This document shows positions 8,964 through 15,992 of a stretch of DNA of 16,090 nt, one piece after another; the stretch's first letter is position 1, and each line of letters begins with the position of its first letter. Both the position numbers and the translations under genes were made by a program. Source of the stretch: CAJGBR01 sp045637425 (GTDB taxonomy: Bacteria; Bacteroidota; Bacteroidia; Bacteroidales; Rikenellaceae); NCBI GenBank assembly GCA_045637425.1, contig JAZTZL010000029.1, positions 1-16,090 of the forward strand. The letters are read 5' to 3'. Below the pieces are notes generated by a model, which ran no database searches, was not told the origin of the DNA, and saw nothing but the letters and a program-made list of their open reading frames with translations.

Positions 8964-10331
8964 CTATTTTGTTAGTATTTTTCTTATATTCTTTATTATT
9001 TGCTCATCGACTCCGAGTATCGTTGCTATGCGCAACGCCTCGTGCGGAACATCTGTCGTGGTAACGGGCTCGGGCTGGTAATCGAAATAGCGCTGCAAAT
9101 TCGCAGCATTAACCACATCGCTCTCTGTACAAACCAATCCCCTGATGCGCAACCGCTGACACGAACTATCAACATTGCCATAATGGGTAGCTATCACCGA
9201 ACGTACACCCTGTTCAGAAAAATATTTTATTACCGCACCCACTATCGCAGCTCCCTCAATCGGATTGGTAGTGCGAGCCAACTCGTCAATAGTGACAAAC
9301 AGTCGCTCGCCGCTGGATACTCGTTCAACAACCTGATTCAGTGACAACATTTCGGCTGCAAATGAGGAGAGTCCTCCCTTTGAATCGGCATTATCTCCCG
9401 ATATGGTATAGACTGCATCACACAGAGCAACCACTGCACGCTCGGCTGCAACATAAAATCCATACTGACACATCACCTGCGCCAATGCTACAGATTGAAG
9501 CAGAACACTCTTTCCGCCCATATTGGCTCCGGTCAGCAGCGTAGGCTCAGCACACAATGACTCGACATTTATCCTTTGGTAATTGATCCCACGAACACGC
9601 AGCGACGACTGCACCTCGGGCTGGAATAATCCCCAATATCCCGTGGCTGAATCACCATCTGCAAGTTCTGGACGCGTAAATCCCAATCTGACAGTCTGTT
9701 CGGCCTGCGCCATAACAATATCCAGATAACCGGCATCATTCAATGCCGAATATATATCTTCGGAGTACTGTTTCAGACCAGCACTCAATCTGCATCTAAT
9801 TTGTTCTTCACACTCAGAAATCAACTCAAAAACGCTATCCCGTTTCTCTTCGGGGCTATTTTTCAGTTCATTTCTCAAATGCCTTAACTCTTCGCTATAC
9901 GAATCGTAAATTCTGAATGCAGAAACACTATGTCCATCTGGGTCGAGAAGTGTCAATGGAGAGTCAAGATTTCTGCGGACTATCACACTAAATTCCATCT
10001 GCTCGCAGCAACTGCAAATATCATAATAGAGCAGTATAAAACTCTTTATCAGAAAGAGGTCGGTATCATTCAACACTCCACCCTCGCCAAGCAACCTCAA
10101 CACTGCCGAAATATCCTTCAACTGAAGAAATTTTGTTCTGAGCGATTCGAATCGCGGGTCCGACACTTTTGTCAACAACTGCTCGATATGGTCAAAACGA
10201 TTTGCAAGTTCCGAGGGTGAAGCTGACCATTCGCGCTCGAAAAGCATACGACGTCCCACTGATGACCTGATGTCCAAATCATCAATGACGTATCTCAGTC
10301 CCTCAATCCTTGTCAAATCATTCTTTAGCAT
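8964..10331 (-). CDS. kamC: KamC, MutS-like ATPase, presumed lysine 5,6-aminomutase reactivase subunit
   Basis: A 455-residue MutS-family protein. The first about 80 residues resemble the start of the MutS core domain (a DIRSSVGRRML stretch, then a helical DHIEQLL segment), followed by a helical middle. The C-terminal ATPase domain has Walker A GANMGGKS at 268-275, a GGLSSFAAEM signature at 319-328, Walker B FVTIDE at 345-350 followed by LARTTNPIEG, and an ATHY H-loop at 381-384. The MutS mismatch-recognition and connector domains are missing, so DNA repair is unlikely. The gene sits between kamA and kamDE and overlaps kamB by 7 nt. Lysine-fermentation clusters elsewhere carry kamB/kamC in the same setting, where they are annotated as the reactivating system of the aminomutase. 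That role is from family annotation and context; the mechanism is not visible here. Confidence 0.85.
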   Translation of the reverse strand: MLKNDLTRIEGLRYVIDDLDIRSSVGRRMLFEREWSASPSELANRFDHIEQLLTKVSDPRFESLRTKFLQLKDISAVLRLLGEGGVLNDTDLFLIKSFILLYYDICSCCEQMEFSVIVRRNLDSPLTLLDPDGHSVSAFRIYDSYSEELRHLRNELKNSPEEKRDSVFELISECEEQIRCRLSAGLKQYSEDIYSALNDAGYLDIVMAQAEQTVRLGFTRPELADGDSATGYWGLFQPEVQSSLRVRGINYQRINVESLCAEPTLLTGANMGGKSVLLQSVALAQVMCQYGFYVAAERAVVALCDAVYTISGDNADSKGGLSSFAAEMLSLNQVVERVSSGERLFVTIDELARTTNPIEGAAIVGAVIKYFSEQGVRSVIATHYGNVDSSCQRLRIRGLVCTESDVVNAANLQRYFDYQPEPVTTTDVPHEALRIATILGVDEQIIKNIRKILTK

Positions 10332-11329
10332 AAAGTCCTTACATCAAAAACATTACACTCTAACTTTTCGGATAGCTTATCCACGGCCAGCGACGAATCA
10401 ATTCTGTATCCCGAAGGCGAAGTCGGATTTACCGTTACGGCCAACAATCGCGGACGACGTTGCACATAAATCGCTCCCCCACTCGACTCGAATCTATCCA
10501 AAACTCGCTGCTCAACAAACAACCGCGTAAAATCTGGTATAACCAATCTGAATCCTCGCGCTCCAATATTCGCACTCACACGCTCCAAAACTCCGTCCGT
10601 AATGGCACCCGATACATACATCGTGTCATACTGCTCGAACCACCTCTTATCCAGTGATTTCAATTCTATGGTCGAACTTATTTCGGGATTAGCTTCACAC
10701 TCAGATTGAGTGTCAAAAAAACGTGCTCCACGAATACTTTCGCTCCAGACTCGGCCGCTCCATAAAGGCAACGATATCTGTCTGCAAATGTAAAGTGTCT
10801 TGGCTACCATTGTCGAAAGATTTGCCGACACGGCAGCTCCCGTAGCTAGAATCATACCATCGGTCACAGCAGGCGACGCCGTACTGCGACGTCCCAGCGC
10901 ACCATCTACCAATACGGTTTGGGCTCCCAATGAGTTCATAAGGTCTATCACCTCACGCGTAGACGCTGTATCAGGCGCACCACTGAGTATAACCTTACCT
11001 CTTTCGACTACATTCCCTACGACCAATCGCCCCATAGATGTTCTTATATCAGGCATTGCAACCACCTCGGAATCCAATCTCCTACTAAGGTAGTGACTCT
11101 CCGAGGTGGCGAACAATGTGCCTTCAAACAACTCTATTTCCGGCTTGTGCGTAGCAAAAATTTGGTCTTTACACTCGCCATCTACCCCTATCGAAGTGAC
11201 TCCAGCTCTGACTCCCAGCTCACCAAGACGACTCAATATCCAATTCAAGCTCTCTGTTTTGCCCGTATTTTTATCGAGTCCTACTACCGATATGCTGCGA
11301 CAACCGACTATCTCTTCGATAAGATTCAT
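10325..11329 (-). CDS. kamB: KamB, P-loop protein, presumed lysine 5,6-aminomutase reactivase subunit
   Basis: A 334-residue cytoplasmic protein with a clear N-terminal P-loop, GLDKNTGKT at 17-25, placed after a short hydrophobic strand (SISVVG), as in SIMIBI or G3E-like nucleotide-binding folds. I see no signal peptide or membrane segment. Beyond the P-loop I recognise no catalytic motif. It begins 6 nt after kamA and its last codons overlap the kamC start (ATGCTAA). The pairing with the MutS-like KamC, placed directly before kamDE, matches other lysine-fermentation clusters, where the product is annotated as a reactivase subunit. Radical B12 enzymes inactivate during turnover and commonly need an ATP-driven partner to exchange damaged cobalamin; assigning this to KamB is inference supported by context. 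Confidence 0.82.
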   Translation of the reverse strand: MNLIEEIVGCRSISVVGLDKNTGKTESLNWILSRLGELGVRAGVTSIGVDGECKDQIFATHKPEIELFEGTLFATSESHYLSRRLDSEVVAMPDIRTSMGRLVVGNVVERGKVILSGAPDTASTREVIDLMNSLGAQTVLVDGALGRRSTASPAVTDGMILATGAAVSANLSTMVAKTLYICRQISLPLWSGRVWSESIRGARFFDTQSECEANPEISSTIELKSLDKRWFEQYDTMYVSGAITDGVLERVSANIGARGFRLVIPDFTRLFVEQRVLDRFESSGGAIYVQRRPRLLAVTVNPTSPSGYRIDSSLAVDKLSEKLECNVFDVRTLC

Positions 11330-11335
11330 TGTCTG

Positions 11336-12583
11336 TTATTTTTTACTTCTCTCGTGGCGAGCAAGTGAACTCGGCTCAAGAGACAATTTATCACCGTTCA
11401 ACAGACTTGCTACACCTTCGGTGCGTTTTTGTTCACACTCGGGACAGTGACACTCGTTATGGTATTCAGCTGGCTCGGTGTAGGTTGTGATAACCCCTTC
11501 GAAGTTGCGCAGTACAACTCGGCCCGGAGCCTGAGAAATAACATAATTCGGCATCACAGGTGTCTTGCCACCGCCACCCGGAGCATCAACTACGAATGTT
11601 GGTACGGCATAACCTGAGGTGTGTCCACGCAAAGACTCGATGATTTCGATACCCTTTGATACCGGAGTACGGAAATGTTCGAGCCCCATAGACAAGTCGC
11701 ATATATATATATAGTATGGTCTTACACGCATCTTAACCAGACCGTGAACCAGACGTTTCATAACGTGTGTACAATCGTTCACACCGCGCAAAAGTACCGA
11801 TTGGTTACCCAACGGAACACCAGCGTCAGCCAACATTGCACAAGCTCGAGACGACTCGGGTGTGATTTCGTTCGGGTGATTGAAGTGTGTATTCAGCCAT
11901 ACAGGGTGATACTTCTTCAGCATAGCGCACAATTCCGGTGTAATACGCTGAGGCATCACAACAGGTGTACGCGAACCAATGCGAATAATTTCAACGTGCT
12001 CGATTGCTCTGAGTCGCTTGATAATATATTCCAAACGGTCGTCTGATACCAACAGTGCATCACCACCCGAGAGCAATACATCTCGAACCTCAGGTGTCTT
12101 TTCGATATATTCGAGTGCCTTTTCGATGCGTTCTGATGGCATTATCGAGTCACTCTGGCCTGCGAAACGACGGCGTGTGCAGTGACGGCAATACATCGAA
12201 CACTGGTCGGTAATCAACAACAACACTCTGTCCGGATAACGGTGTGTCAGACCCGGAACAGGTGAATCCTCATCTTCGTGCAGCGGGTCAAGAAGGTCTG
12301 CAGGCGAACGATACAACTCCTGAATAGACGGAACAGCCTGACGACGTACAGGACAGTGCGGATTCTCAGGATCAATCAGAGTCAGATAGTATGGTGTGAT
12401 TGCCATACGCAGAGTCTTCAACGACTCTGAAATACCCTGCTCTTCCTCTTTGGTCAGAGTAAGATATTTCTTCAAATCATCGAGAGTCTCAACACGATTG
12501 CGAACCTGCCATTTCCAATCGTTCCACTCGGCATCTGTTACGTTAGGAAAATATTTTTTCCTTCTTTCAATGTGATTGCTCAT
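11336..12583 (-). CDS. kamA: L-lysine 2,3-aminomutase
   Basis: Radical SAM enzyme that converts L-lysine to L-beta-lysine, the first pathway step. In its 415 residues the [4Fe-4S]/SAM motif CSMYCRHC places the three cysteines at 128, 132 and 135. SGGD follows at 172-175. The PLP lysine is Lys340 in PGGGGK, and the acidic substrate ligands are Asp296 and Asp333. Cys271, Cys378, Cys380 and Cys383 match the zinc-site cysteines. All lie three residues after the numbers in the Clostridium subterminale enzyme, so the active site is complete. This separates it from EpmB-type beta-lysine enzymes, which are shorter and lack the C-terminal cysteines. It starts 4 nt after kdd and is followed by kamB after 6 nt. 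Confidence 0.98.
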   Translation of the reverse strand: MSNHIERRKKYFPNVTDAEWNDWKWQVRNRVETLDDLKKYLTLTKEEEQGISESLKTLRMAITPYYLTLIDPENPHCPVRRQAVPSIQELYRSPADLLDPLHEDEDSPVPGLTHRYPDRVLLLITDQCSMYCRHCTRRRFAGQSDSIMPSERIEKALEYIEKTPEVRDVLLSGGDALLVSDDRLEYIIKRLRAIEHVEIIRIGSRTPVVMPQRITPELCAMLKKYHPVWLNTHFNHPNEITPESSRACAMLADAGVPLGNQSVLLRGVNDCTHVMKRLVHGLVKMRVRPYYIYICDLSMGLEHFRTPVSKGIEIIESLRGHTSGYAVPTFVVDAPGGGGKTPVMPNYVISQAPGRVVLRNFEGVITTYTEPAEYHNECHCPECEQKRTEGVASLLNGDKLSLEPSSLARHERSKK

Positions 12584-12587
12584 CGTT

Positions 12588-13631
12588 CTATGCGTAAAGT
12601 TCGGTGAACACTTTTCTCAATTCTTCGTTTTCGCGCAACTCCTGAAGCGTAATTTCAGCGTGTCCCTTTGTGTAACCGTTACCCACAATCATTGTAACGT
12701 CTGAACCTACACCTTCTGCTCCGAGCGCTGCCTTTGTAAAGCTTGTTGCCATTGAGAAGAAATAGACTACACCATCTCTCTTTGTACAGATGATACTTGT
12801 CATTTCAGTATTAGGAATATTCACATTATTGATTGTAACGTCAGCCATTTGACCATTTGTCAATTCTTCGATTTTTTCGAGTACCGGTACAGGAATTGTT
12901 GCATCTGCGCAGAATACCACGTCACAGAATCCCAAACGAGTCAGACGGTCAGCACTCTTCTGGCTGTGGCACAAACCGATTACGCGACCTGTTACGCCTG
13001 CACGTTTCTTAGCTTCGTAGCAGCACAACATACCAGATTTACCACCTGCACCAATAATCAGTACAGTATCACCAGGCTTAACCAATTTAGCAGTTTGTGC
13101 AGGTGCACCTGCTACGTCGAGTGCCGACAAAGCCAACTTTTCAGGCAAATCTGAAGGAATCTTTGCGTAGATACCTGTTTCGAACAGAATAGCCTTACCG
13201 TCGATATCAACCTGGTCTACATCTTTGCGGATTGATTTAATCTTATCTATGCGCAACGGTGTCAATGACAATGATACCAATGTAGCAATCTTATCACCCT
13301 CTTTCAGGTCAATCTTACCCTTCAGTGCATCACCAATCTTCTCAACAGTACCCAACAACATACCACCGGAACCTGTTACTGGATTGCGATGCTTACCCTG
13401 TTTAGCCACGATGTCGAACATAATCTCTTTGATTTTTTCTTCATCGCCGCCTGCCTGTTCGTTAATCTGTGTGAATGATGCTGAGTCAATATTCAGAGTC
13501 ATTACGTCAATGAGAATCTCATTGTCGTAGATTTCGTCCATATTGTTGTCAATCTTATCTGCCGGTTGTGGAAGTACACCTTTAGGAGATATTACTCGGT
13601 GTGTACCGAATTTGTTACCTTTCTTTTGCAT
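12588..13631 (-). CDS. kdd: L-erythro-3,5-diaminohexanoate dehydrogenase
   Basis: Oxidatively deaminates 3,5-diaminohexanoate to 3-keto-5-aminohexanoate, releasing ammonia and forming NAD(P)H. The 347-residue protein belongs to the medium-chain dehydrogenase/reductase fold. It has an N-terminal GroES-like part with NPVTGSGGMLLGTVEKIG at 83-100, and a Rossmann domain with GAGGKSG at 194-200 after strand TVLII. The classical alcohol-dehydrogenase zinc ligands are not obvious, which fits Kdd being a divergent family. It starts 28 nt after kce and ends 4 nt before kamA. The identification rests on both the sequence and its place between kce and kamA. Confidence 0.95.
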   Translation of the reverse strand: MQKKGNKFGTHRVISPKGVLPQPADKIDNNMDEIYDNEILIDVMTLNIDSASFTQINEQAGGDEEKIKEIMFDIVAKQGKHRNPVTGSGGMLLGTVEKIGDALKGKIDLKEGDKIATLVSLSLTPLRIDKIKSIRKDVDQVDIDGKAILFETGIYAKIPSDLPEKLALSALDVAGAPAQTAKLVKPGDTVLIIGAGGKSGMLCCYEAKKRAGVTGRVIGLCHSQKSADRLTRLGFCDVVFCADATIPVPVLEKIEELTNGQMADVTINNVNIPNTEMTSIICTKRDGVVYFFSMATSFTKAALGAEGVGSDVTMIVGNGYTKGHAEITLQELRENEELRKVFTELYA

Positions 13632-13659
13632 TGTGATATATTTTTTAATTGTTTTTACT

Positions 13660-14481
13660 CTACTTTTTCAATCCGAGAATTTCACGAGCTTCAGCCGGAG
13701 TTGCAATCTCACGTCCCAACTCTTTAGCTATTCTCACAACTTTTTCTACCAATTCGCCATTTGATTTTGCGAGTACTCCTCTCGAAAGATAGAGGTTATC
13801 TTCGAAACCAACTCTTACGTTACCACCCATTGCGATTGCCGCAGCAGCCAACGTGAATGCGTGACGGCCAATACCCGTAGCAGTCCAAGTCGAACCAGCC
13901 GGAATGCCATTAACCAACCAGCAAAGGTTTTGTACAGTAGCCGGAGTACAGCCTGGAACACCCAATACGAAGTTGAACTGCATCGGAGCTCCCGGAACCT
14001 GACCCTTCTTAGCCATTGCCAGAACGGTATCAAGGTGACCCATTTCAAAACATTCGTATTCGGGTTTGATATTATTTTCAATCATTCGCTTACCAAATTC
14101 GCGCATCATCGGCATAGTATTTTCAAATACATCATCGCCAAAGTTGCAGGTACCACAGTCGAGTGTAGCCATTTCGGGATACAACTCCGTAGGTTGCAGA
14201 CGCTCTTCGGCAGTCATACCTACTGCACCACCAGTCGAAGGAATAAGAATAACATCTGGACAAGCCTCCTTGATTGCGTCCATACAAACTTTGAAACGCT
14301 CTTTGCTCTGAGTCGGAGTACCATCATCTTCTCTGACGTGTACGTGTACGATTGCTGCACCGGCATCTACTGCCGACTTAGCCTCTCTTACCAACTCCTC
14401 AACTGTATATGGTACTGCCGGATTCTGCTCTTTGGTTACCTCAGCACCACAAATAGCAGCCGTAATTATAAGTTTTTCCAT
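13660..14481 (-). CDS. kce: 3-keto-5-aminohexanoate cleavage enzyme (BKACE family)
   Basis: Zinc-dependent enzyme that condenses 3-keto-5-aminohexanoate with acetyl-CoA and splits it to acetoacetate and 3-aminobutyryl-CoA. The 273-residue TIM-barrel protein (DUF849/BKACE family) shows the zinc pair His46 and His48 in VHVHVRE and the third ligand Glu227 in RVGFEDN. Glu14, Ser82 and Thr106 fall at the positions known from the Cloacimonas Kce. Arg223 and Asp228 match its Arg226 and Asp231 after a three-residue deletion. The whole catalytic set is therefore retained, and the 5-amino substrate specificity fits the lysine operon. It lies 26 nt after kal and 28 nt before kdd. Confidence 0.96.
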   Translation of the reverse strand: MEKLIITAAICGAEVTKEQNPAVPYTVEELVREAKSAVDAGAAIVHVHVREDDGTPTQSKERFKVCMDAIKEACPDVILIPSTGGAVGMTAEERLQPTELYPEMATLDCGTCNFGDDVFENTMPMMREFGKRMIENNIKPEYECFEMGHLDTVLAMAKKGQVPGAPMQFNFVLGVPGCTPATVQNLCWLVNGIPAGSTWTATGIGRHAFTLAAAAIAMGGNVRVGFEDNLYLSRGVLAKSNGELVEKVVRIAKELGREIATPAEAREILGLKK

Positions 14482-14507
14482 TATTGTGTCTATTAGTGTG
14501 ATTAAAT

Positions 14508-14891
14508 CTACTTCTTACGTTGGCAATCTTTCGGCACTACGCAGGTTCCAGTAGCACGACAAACGATGATTGGTTCAGCCAATACGTCTGCAGCCGATGC
14601 CGAAATGTCAGTTCTCGGAGCAATAACCTTACGAGCAACGAAACTCATTTTGCGTGATGTATTTCCAACGTGTGTGATTTCTCCTTCAGCCTCGATATAA
14701 TCACCTGCATAAACAGGAGCTAAAAATTCAACATTATCGTATGCGCAGAACAAACCTTCGTCACCATCTTGCATAATGAGCAATTCGGTTGCTACGTCTC
14801 CGAAGAGCTGCAACATACGGGCTCCGTCAACCAAGTTACCACCGTAGTGTGCATCGTGTGATGCCATACGCAATCTAATCAATGATTTCAT
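14508..14891 (-). CDS. kal: 3-aminobutyryl-CoA ammonia-lyase
   Basis: Removes ammonia from L-3-aminobutyryl-CoA to give crotonyl-CoA, the link from the lysine-specific steps to the general butyrate route. The 127-residue single hotdog-fold protein has the family N-terminus (LIRLRMASHDAHYGGNLVDG at 4-23) and an LAPVYAGDYIEAEGEI segment at 57-72 typical of the hotdog core. Many hotdog proteins are thioesterases, but the DAHYGGNLVDG form and the place between atoD and kce identify Kal. It starts 20 nt after atoD. The leader is A-rich (AAAAAATATA) without a Shine-Dalgarno site. Confidence 0.93.
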   Translation of the reverse strand: MKSLIRLRMASHDAHYGGNLVDGARMLQLFGDVATELLIMQDGDEGLFCAYDNVEFLAPVYAGDYIEAEGEITHVGNTSRKMSFVARKVIAPRTDISASAADVLAEPIIVCRATGTCVVPKDCQRKK

Positions 14892-14911
14892 AACGCTATA
14901 TTTTTTGATTA

Positions 14912-15556
14912 TTATCTTACAATTTTGTCTACGAAAATAGCGGGAGTGTGAATTTGTTCAGGCGCAATTTCTCCAACCTTTACAATCTGTTCGGGTTCGG
15001 CAATAACAAGGTCTGCTGCTGCTGCCATCAGTTGATTGAAATTATTTGTAGTACCCTTGTAAACAATATTTCCTGATTCATCACAGATTGTACCGCCAAT
15101 GATTGCAACGTCTGCGCGCAACGGTTTTTCCAAGAGATATTCTACTCCGTCAACTGTGATTTTCTCTTTACCCTCTTCGATGATTGTACCGAGTCCTGTT
15201 CTTGTCAGTACACCGCCAAGACCAGCTCCACCAGCACGTACACATTCAGCCAATGTTCCCTGAGGATAGAACGTAACCTTCATCTCTCCTGAGTTCATCT
15301 TTTCGCCTGTCACAGGATTAGTTCCAACGTGAGAAGCTATGACGTGTTTGATTTGACCACTCACAACCAGACGTCCGATACCTCTATCAGGATATCCTGT
15401 ATCGTTACAGATTATTGTTAAATCTTTTACTCCGCTCTTTTCCAACTCTTCTATGATTCGGTGTGGAGTTCCATTAGCCAAAAAACCACCAACCATTACG
15501 GTCATTCCGTCTTTGATAAGTGAGGCTGCCTCTTTTGCGGTAATAAACTTGTCCAT
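14912..15556 (-). CDS. atoD: Butyryl-CoA:acetoacetate CoA-transferase, alpha subunit
   Basis: First gene of the cluster. Its 214 residues are typical of the alpha subunit of class I CoA transferases (AtoD/CtfA/ScoA type): VMVGGFLANGTPHRIIEEL around 20-38, CNDTGYPDRGIGRLV around 50-64, ASHVGTNP, and FYPQGTLAECVRAGGAGLGG around 96-115. The alpha subunit builds the CoA-binding half and has no catalytic glutamate; that is Glu49 of AtoA, encoded about 8.3 kb further down the cluster. Nothing in the window could pair with it except that beta subunit. The ATG at 15556 is preceded by an A-rich leader, and a TAnnTTTG box lies about 43 nt upstream, so it is probably the promoter-proximal gene. Confidence 0.95.
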   Translation of the reverse strand: MDKFITAKEAASLIKDGMTVMVGGFLANGTPHRIIEELEKSGVKDLTIICNDTGYPDRGIGRLVVSGQIKHVIASHVGTNPVTGEKMNSGEMKVTFYPQGTLAECVRAGGAGLGGVLTRTGLGTIIEEGKEKITVDGVEYLLEKPLRADVAIIGGTICDESGNIVYKGTTNNFNQLMAAAADLVIAEPEQIVKVGEIAPEQIHTPAIFVDKIVR

Positions 15557-15598
15557 ATCTTTTGTATTTTTAATTAGTTACACTATTTCTTAATGCTA

Positions 15599-15606
15599 CA
15601 AATATA
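15599..15606 (-). promoter_or_regulatory. Possible -7 box of the lysine-cluster promoter, proximal
   Basis: The minus strand reads TATATTTG, an exact match to the Bacteroidota TAnnTTTG box, 42 nt before the atoD ATG. No TTTG or TTG is found 17-21 nt further upstream, where the sequence is A/T only, so the -33 part is missing or provided otherwise. Confidence 0.45.
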
Positions 15607-15615
15607 CAAATTTTT

Positions 15616-15657
15616 ATTGTTTATTTTTATTTTTCTGAAAAATATATTGTTTATTTT
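15616..15657. repeat. Two direct copies of a 12-bp AT-rich sequence, 30 bp apart
   Basis: ATTGTTTATTTT occurs at 15616-15627 and at 15646-15657. The 30-bp period is close to three helical turns, and the copies lie just upstream of the proximal -7 box, where an activator might bind. In DNA this AT-rich a chance repeat is possible. Confidence 0.4.
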
Positions 15658-15668
15658 CAATTATTAAA

Positions 15669-15685
15669 GTTAATAATGTTAATAA
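15669..15685. repeat. Tandem GTTAATAA pair
   Basis: GTTAATAA occurs at 15669-15676 and 15678-15685, separated by one base, and the start of it recurs inverted (ATTAAC) at 15702-15707. It may be part of a binding site or simply AT-rich drift. Confidence 0.3.
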
Positions 15686-15729
15686 ATAAACTTTATTTTA
15701 AATTAACACAATAATTGTTGATAAGATGT

Positions 15730-15758
15730 CAAAATTAAGTAAATAACTTGTTCAACAA
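15730..15758 (-). promoter_or_regulatory. Possible distal promoter overlapping a palindrome
   Basis: The minus strand has TAATTTTG (15737-15730), a TAnnTTTG match. TTG at 15758-15756 lies 18 nt upstream of it and may act as -33 element. That TTG is within the perfect 11-bp palindrome TTGTTCAACAA (15748-15758), so a repressor bound there would cover the promoter. It would give an untranslated leader of roughly 170 nt to atoD. Confidence 0.3.
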
Positions 15759-15818
15759 TTTTTGAAAAATTAAGTTGCATTTTACAAAAATCCGTACATA
15801 CAAATCATCTTTTTCAAA

Positions 15819-15871
15819 TCAATCATAAGTTATGAATTTTTACACGTTTTTTATCAATAACTTATTGTTGA
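15819..15871. repeat. Imperfect 15-bp inverted repeat with 23-nt spacer
   Basis: TCAATCATAAGTTAT (15819-15833) and ATAACTTATTGTTGA (15857-15871) are inverted copies matching at 13 of 15 positions, with a perfect 9-bp core. Each arm lies within its own 13-bp palindrome (TCATAAGTTATGA at 15823-15835, CAATAACTTATTG at 15855-15867), whose centres are 32 bp apart. Neither strand has a T-run directly after it, so a standard terminator is unlikely; paired operator sites for a dimeric regulator fit better (inference). Confidence 0.5.
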
Positions 15872-15905
15872 AAATTCTCTTATGTAAATTTGTTCATAAT
15901 ATTTT

Positions 15906-15992
15906 TCAACATTGTTGATTGATATTTTTATCATACTCGCCGAAAAGCGATATTATTTTGTCAATGCTTTCGAATTCTATTATTTTATCCAT
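15906..15992 (-). CDS. Small ORF of 28 residues, uncertain
   Basis: An ATG at 15992 opens a short frame that begins MDKIIEFESIDKIISLFGEY and ends QQC before TGA. Its first eight bases overlap the stop of the gene to its right (ATGGATAA). A strong Shine-Dalgarno-like GGAGG (16006-16002) lies 9 nt before it, unusual for this window. The peptide is charged and probably helical, with no signal or membrane segment. The LFGEYDKNIN part loosely recalls the N-terminus of PhoH-like proteins, so this may be a remnant of a longer gene. It may also be a chance frame. I do not recognise a function. Confidence 0.3.
   Translation of the reverse strand: MDKIIEFESIDKIISLFGEYDKNINQQC

Larger units (their letters stand above)
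15557..15905. other. AT-rich intergenic region before the lysine cluster
   Basis: No gene is visible in these about 350 bases. They hold two promoter-like motifs facing atoD (15599-15606 and 15730-15758) and one facing the other way (15865-15892). There are also two copies of ATTGTTTATTTT 30 bp apart, a tandem GTTAATAA pair, several odd-centred palindromes and an imperfect 15-bp inverted repeat (15819-15871). This is most likely the control region of the cluster. Confidence 0.7.

Noticed and set aside
8964..10331. DNA mismatch repair MutS or MutS2
   Set aside because: The protein has 455 residues, lacks the mismatch-recognition and connector domains and any Smr domain, and is embedded in the aminomutase genes.
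13861..14496. 211-codon plus-strand frame
   Set aside because: It is antisense to kce, whose catalytic residues are all present on the minus strand.
15616..15685. CRISPR-like or satellite repeat
   Set aside because: There are only two copies of each short AT-rich unit, with no regular spacers and no cas genes.
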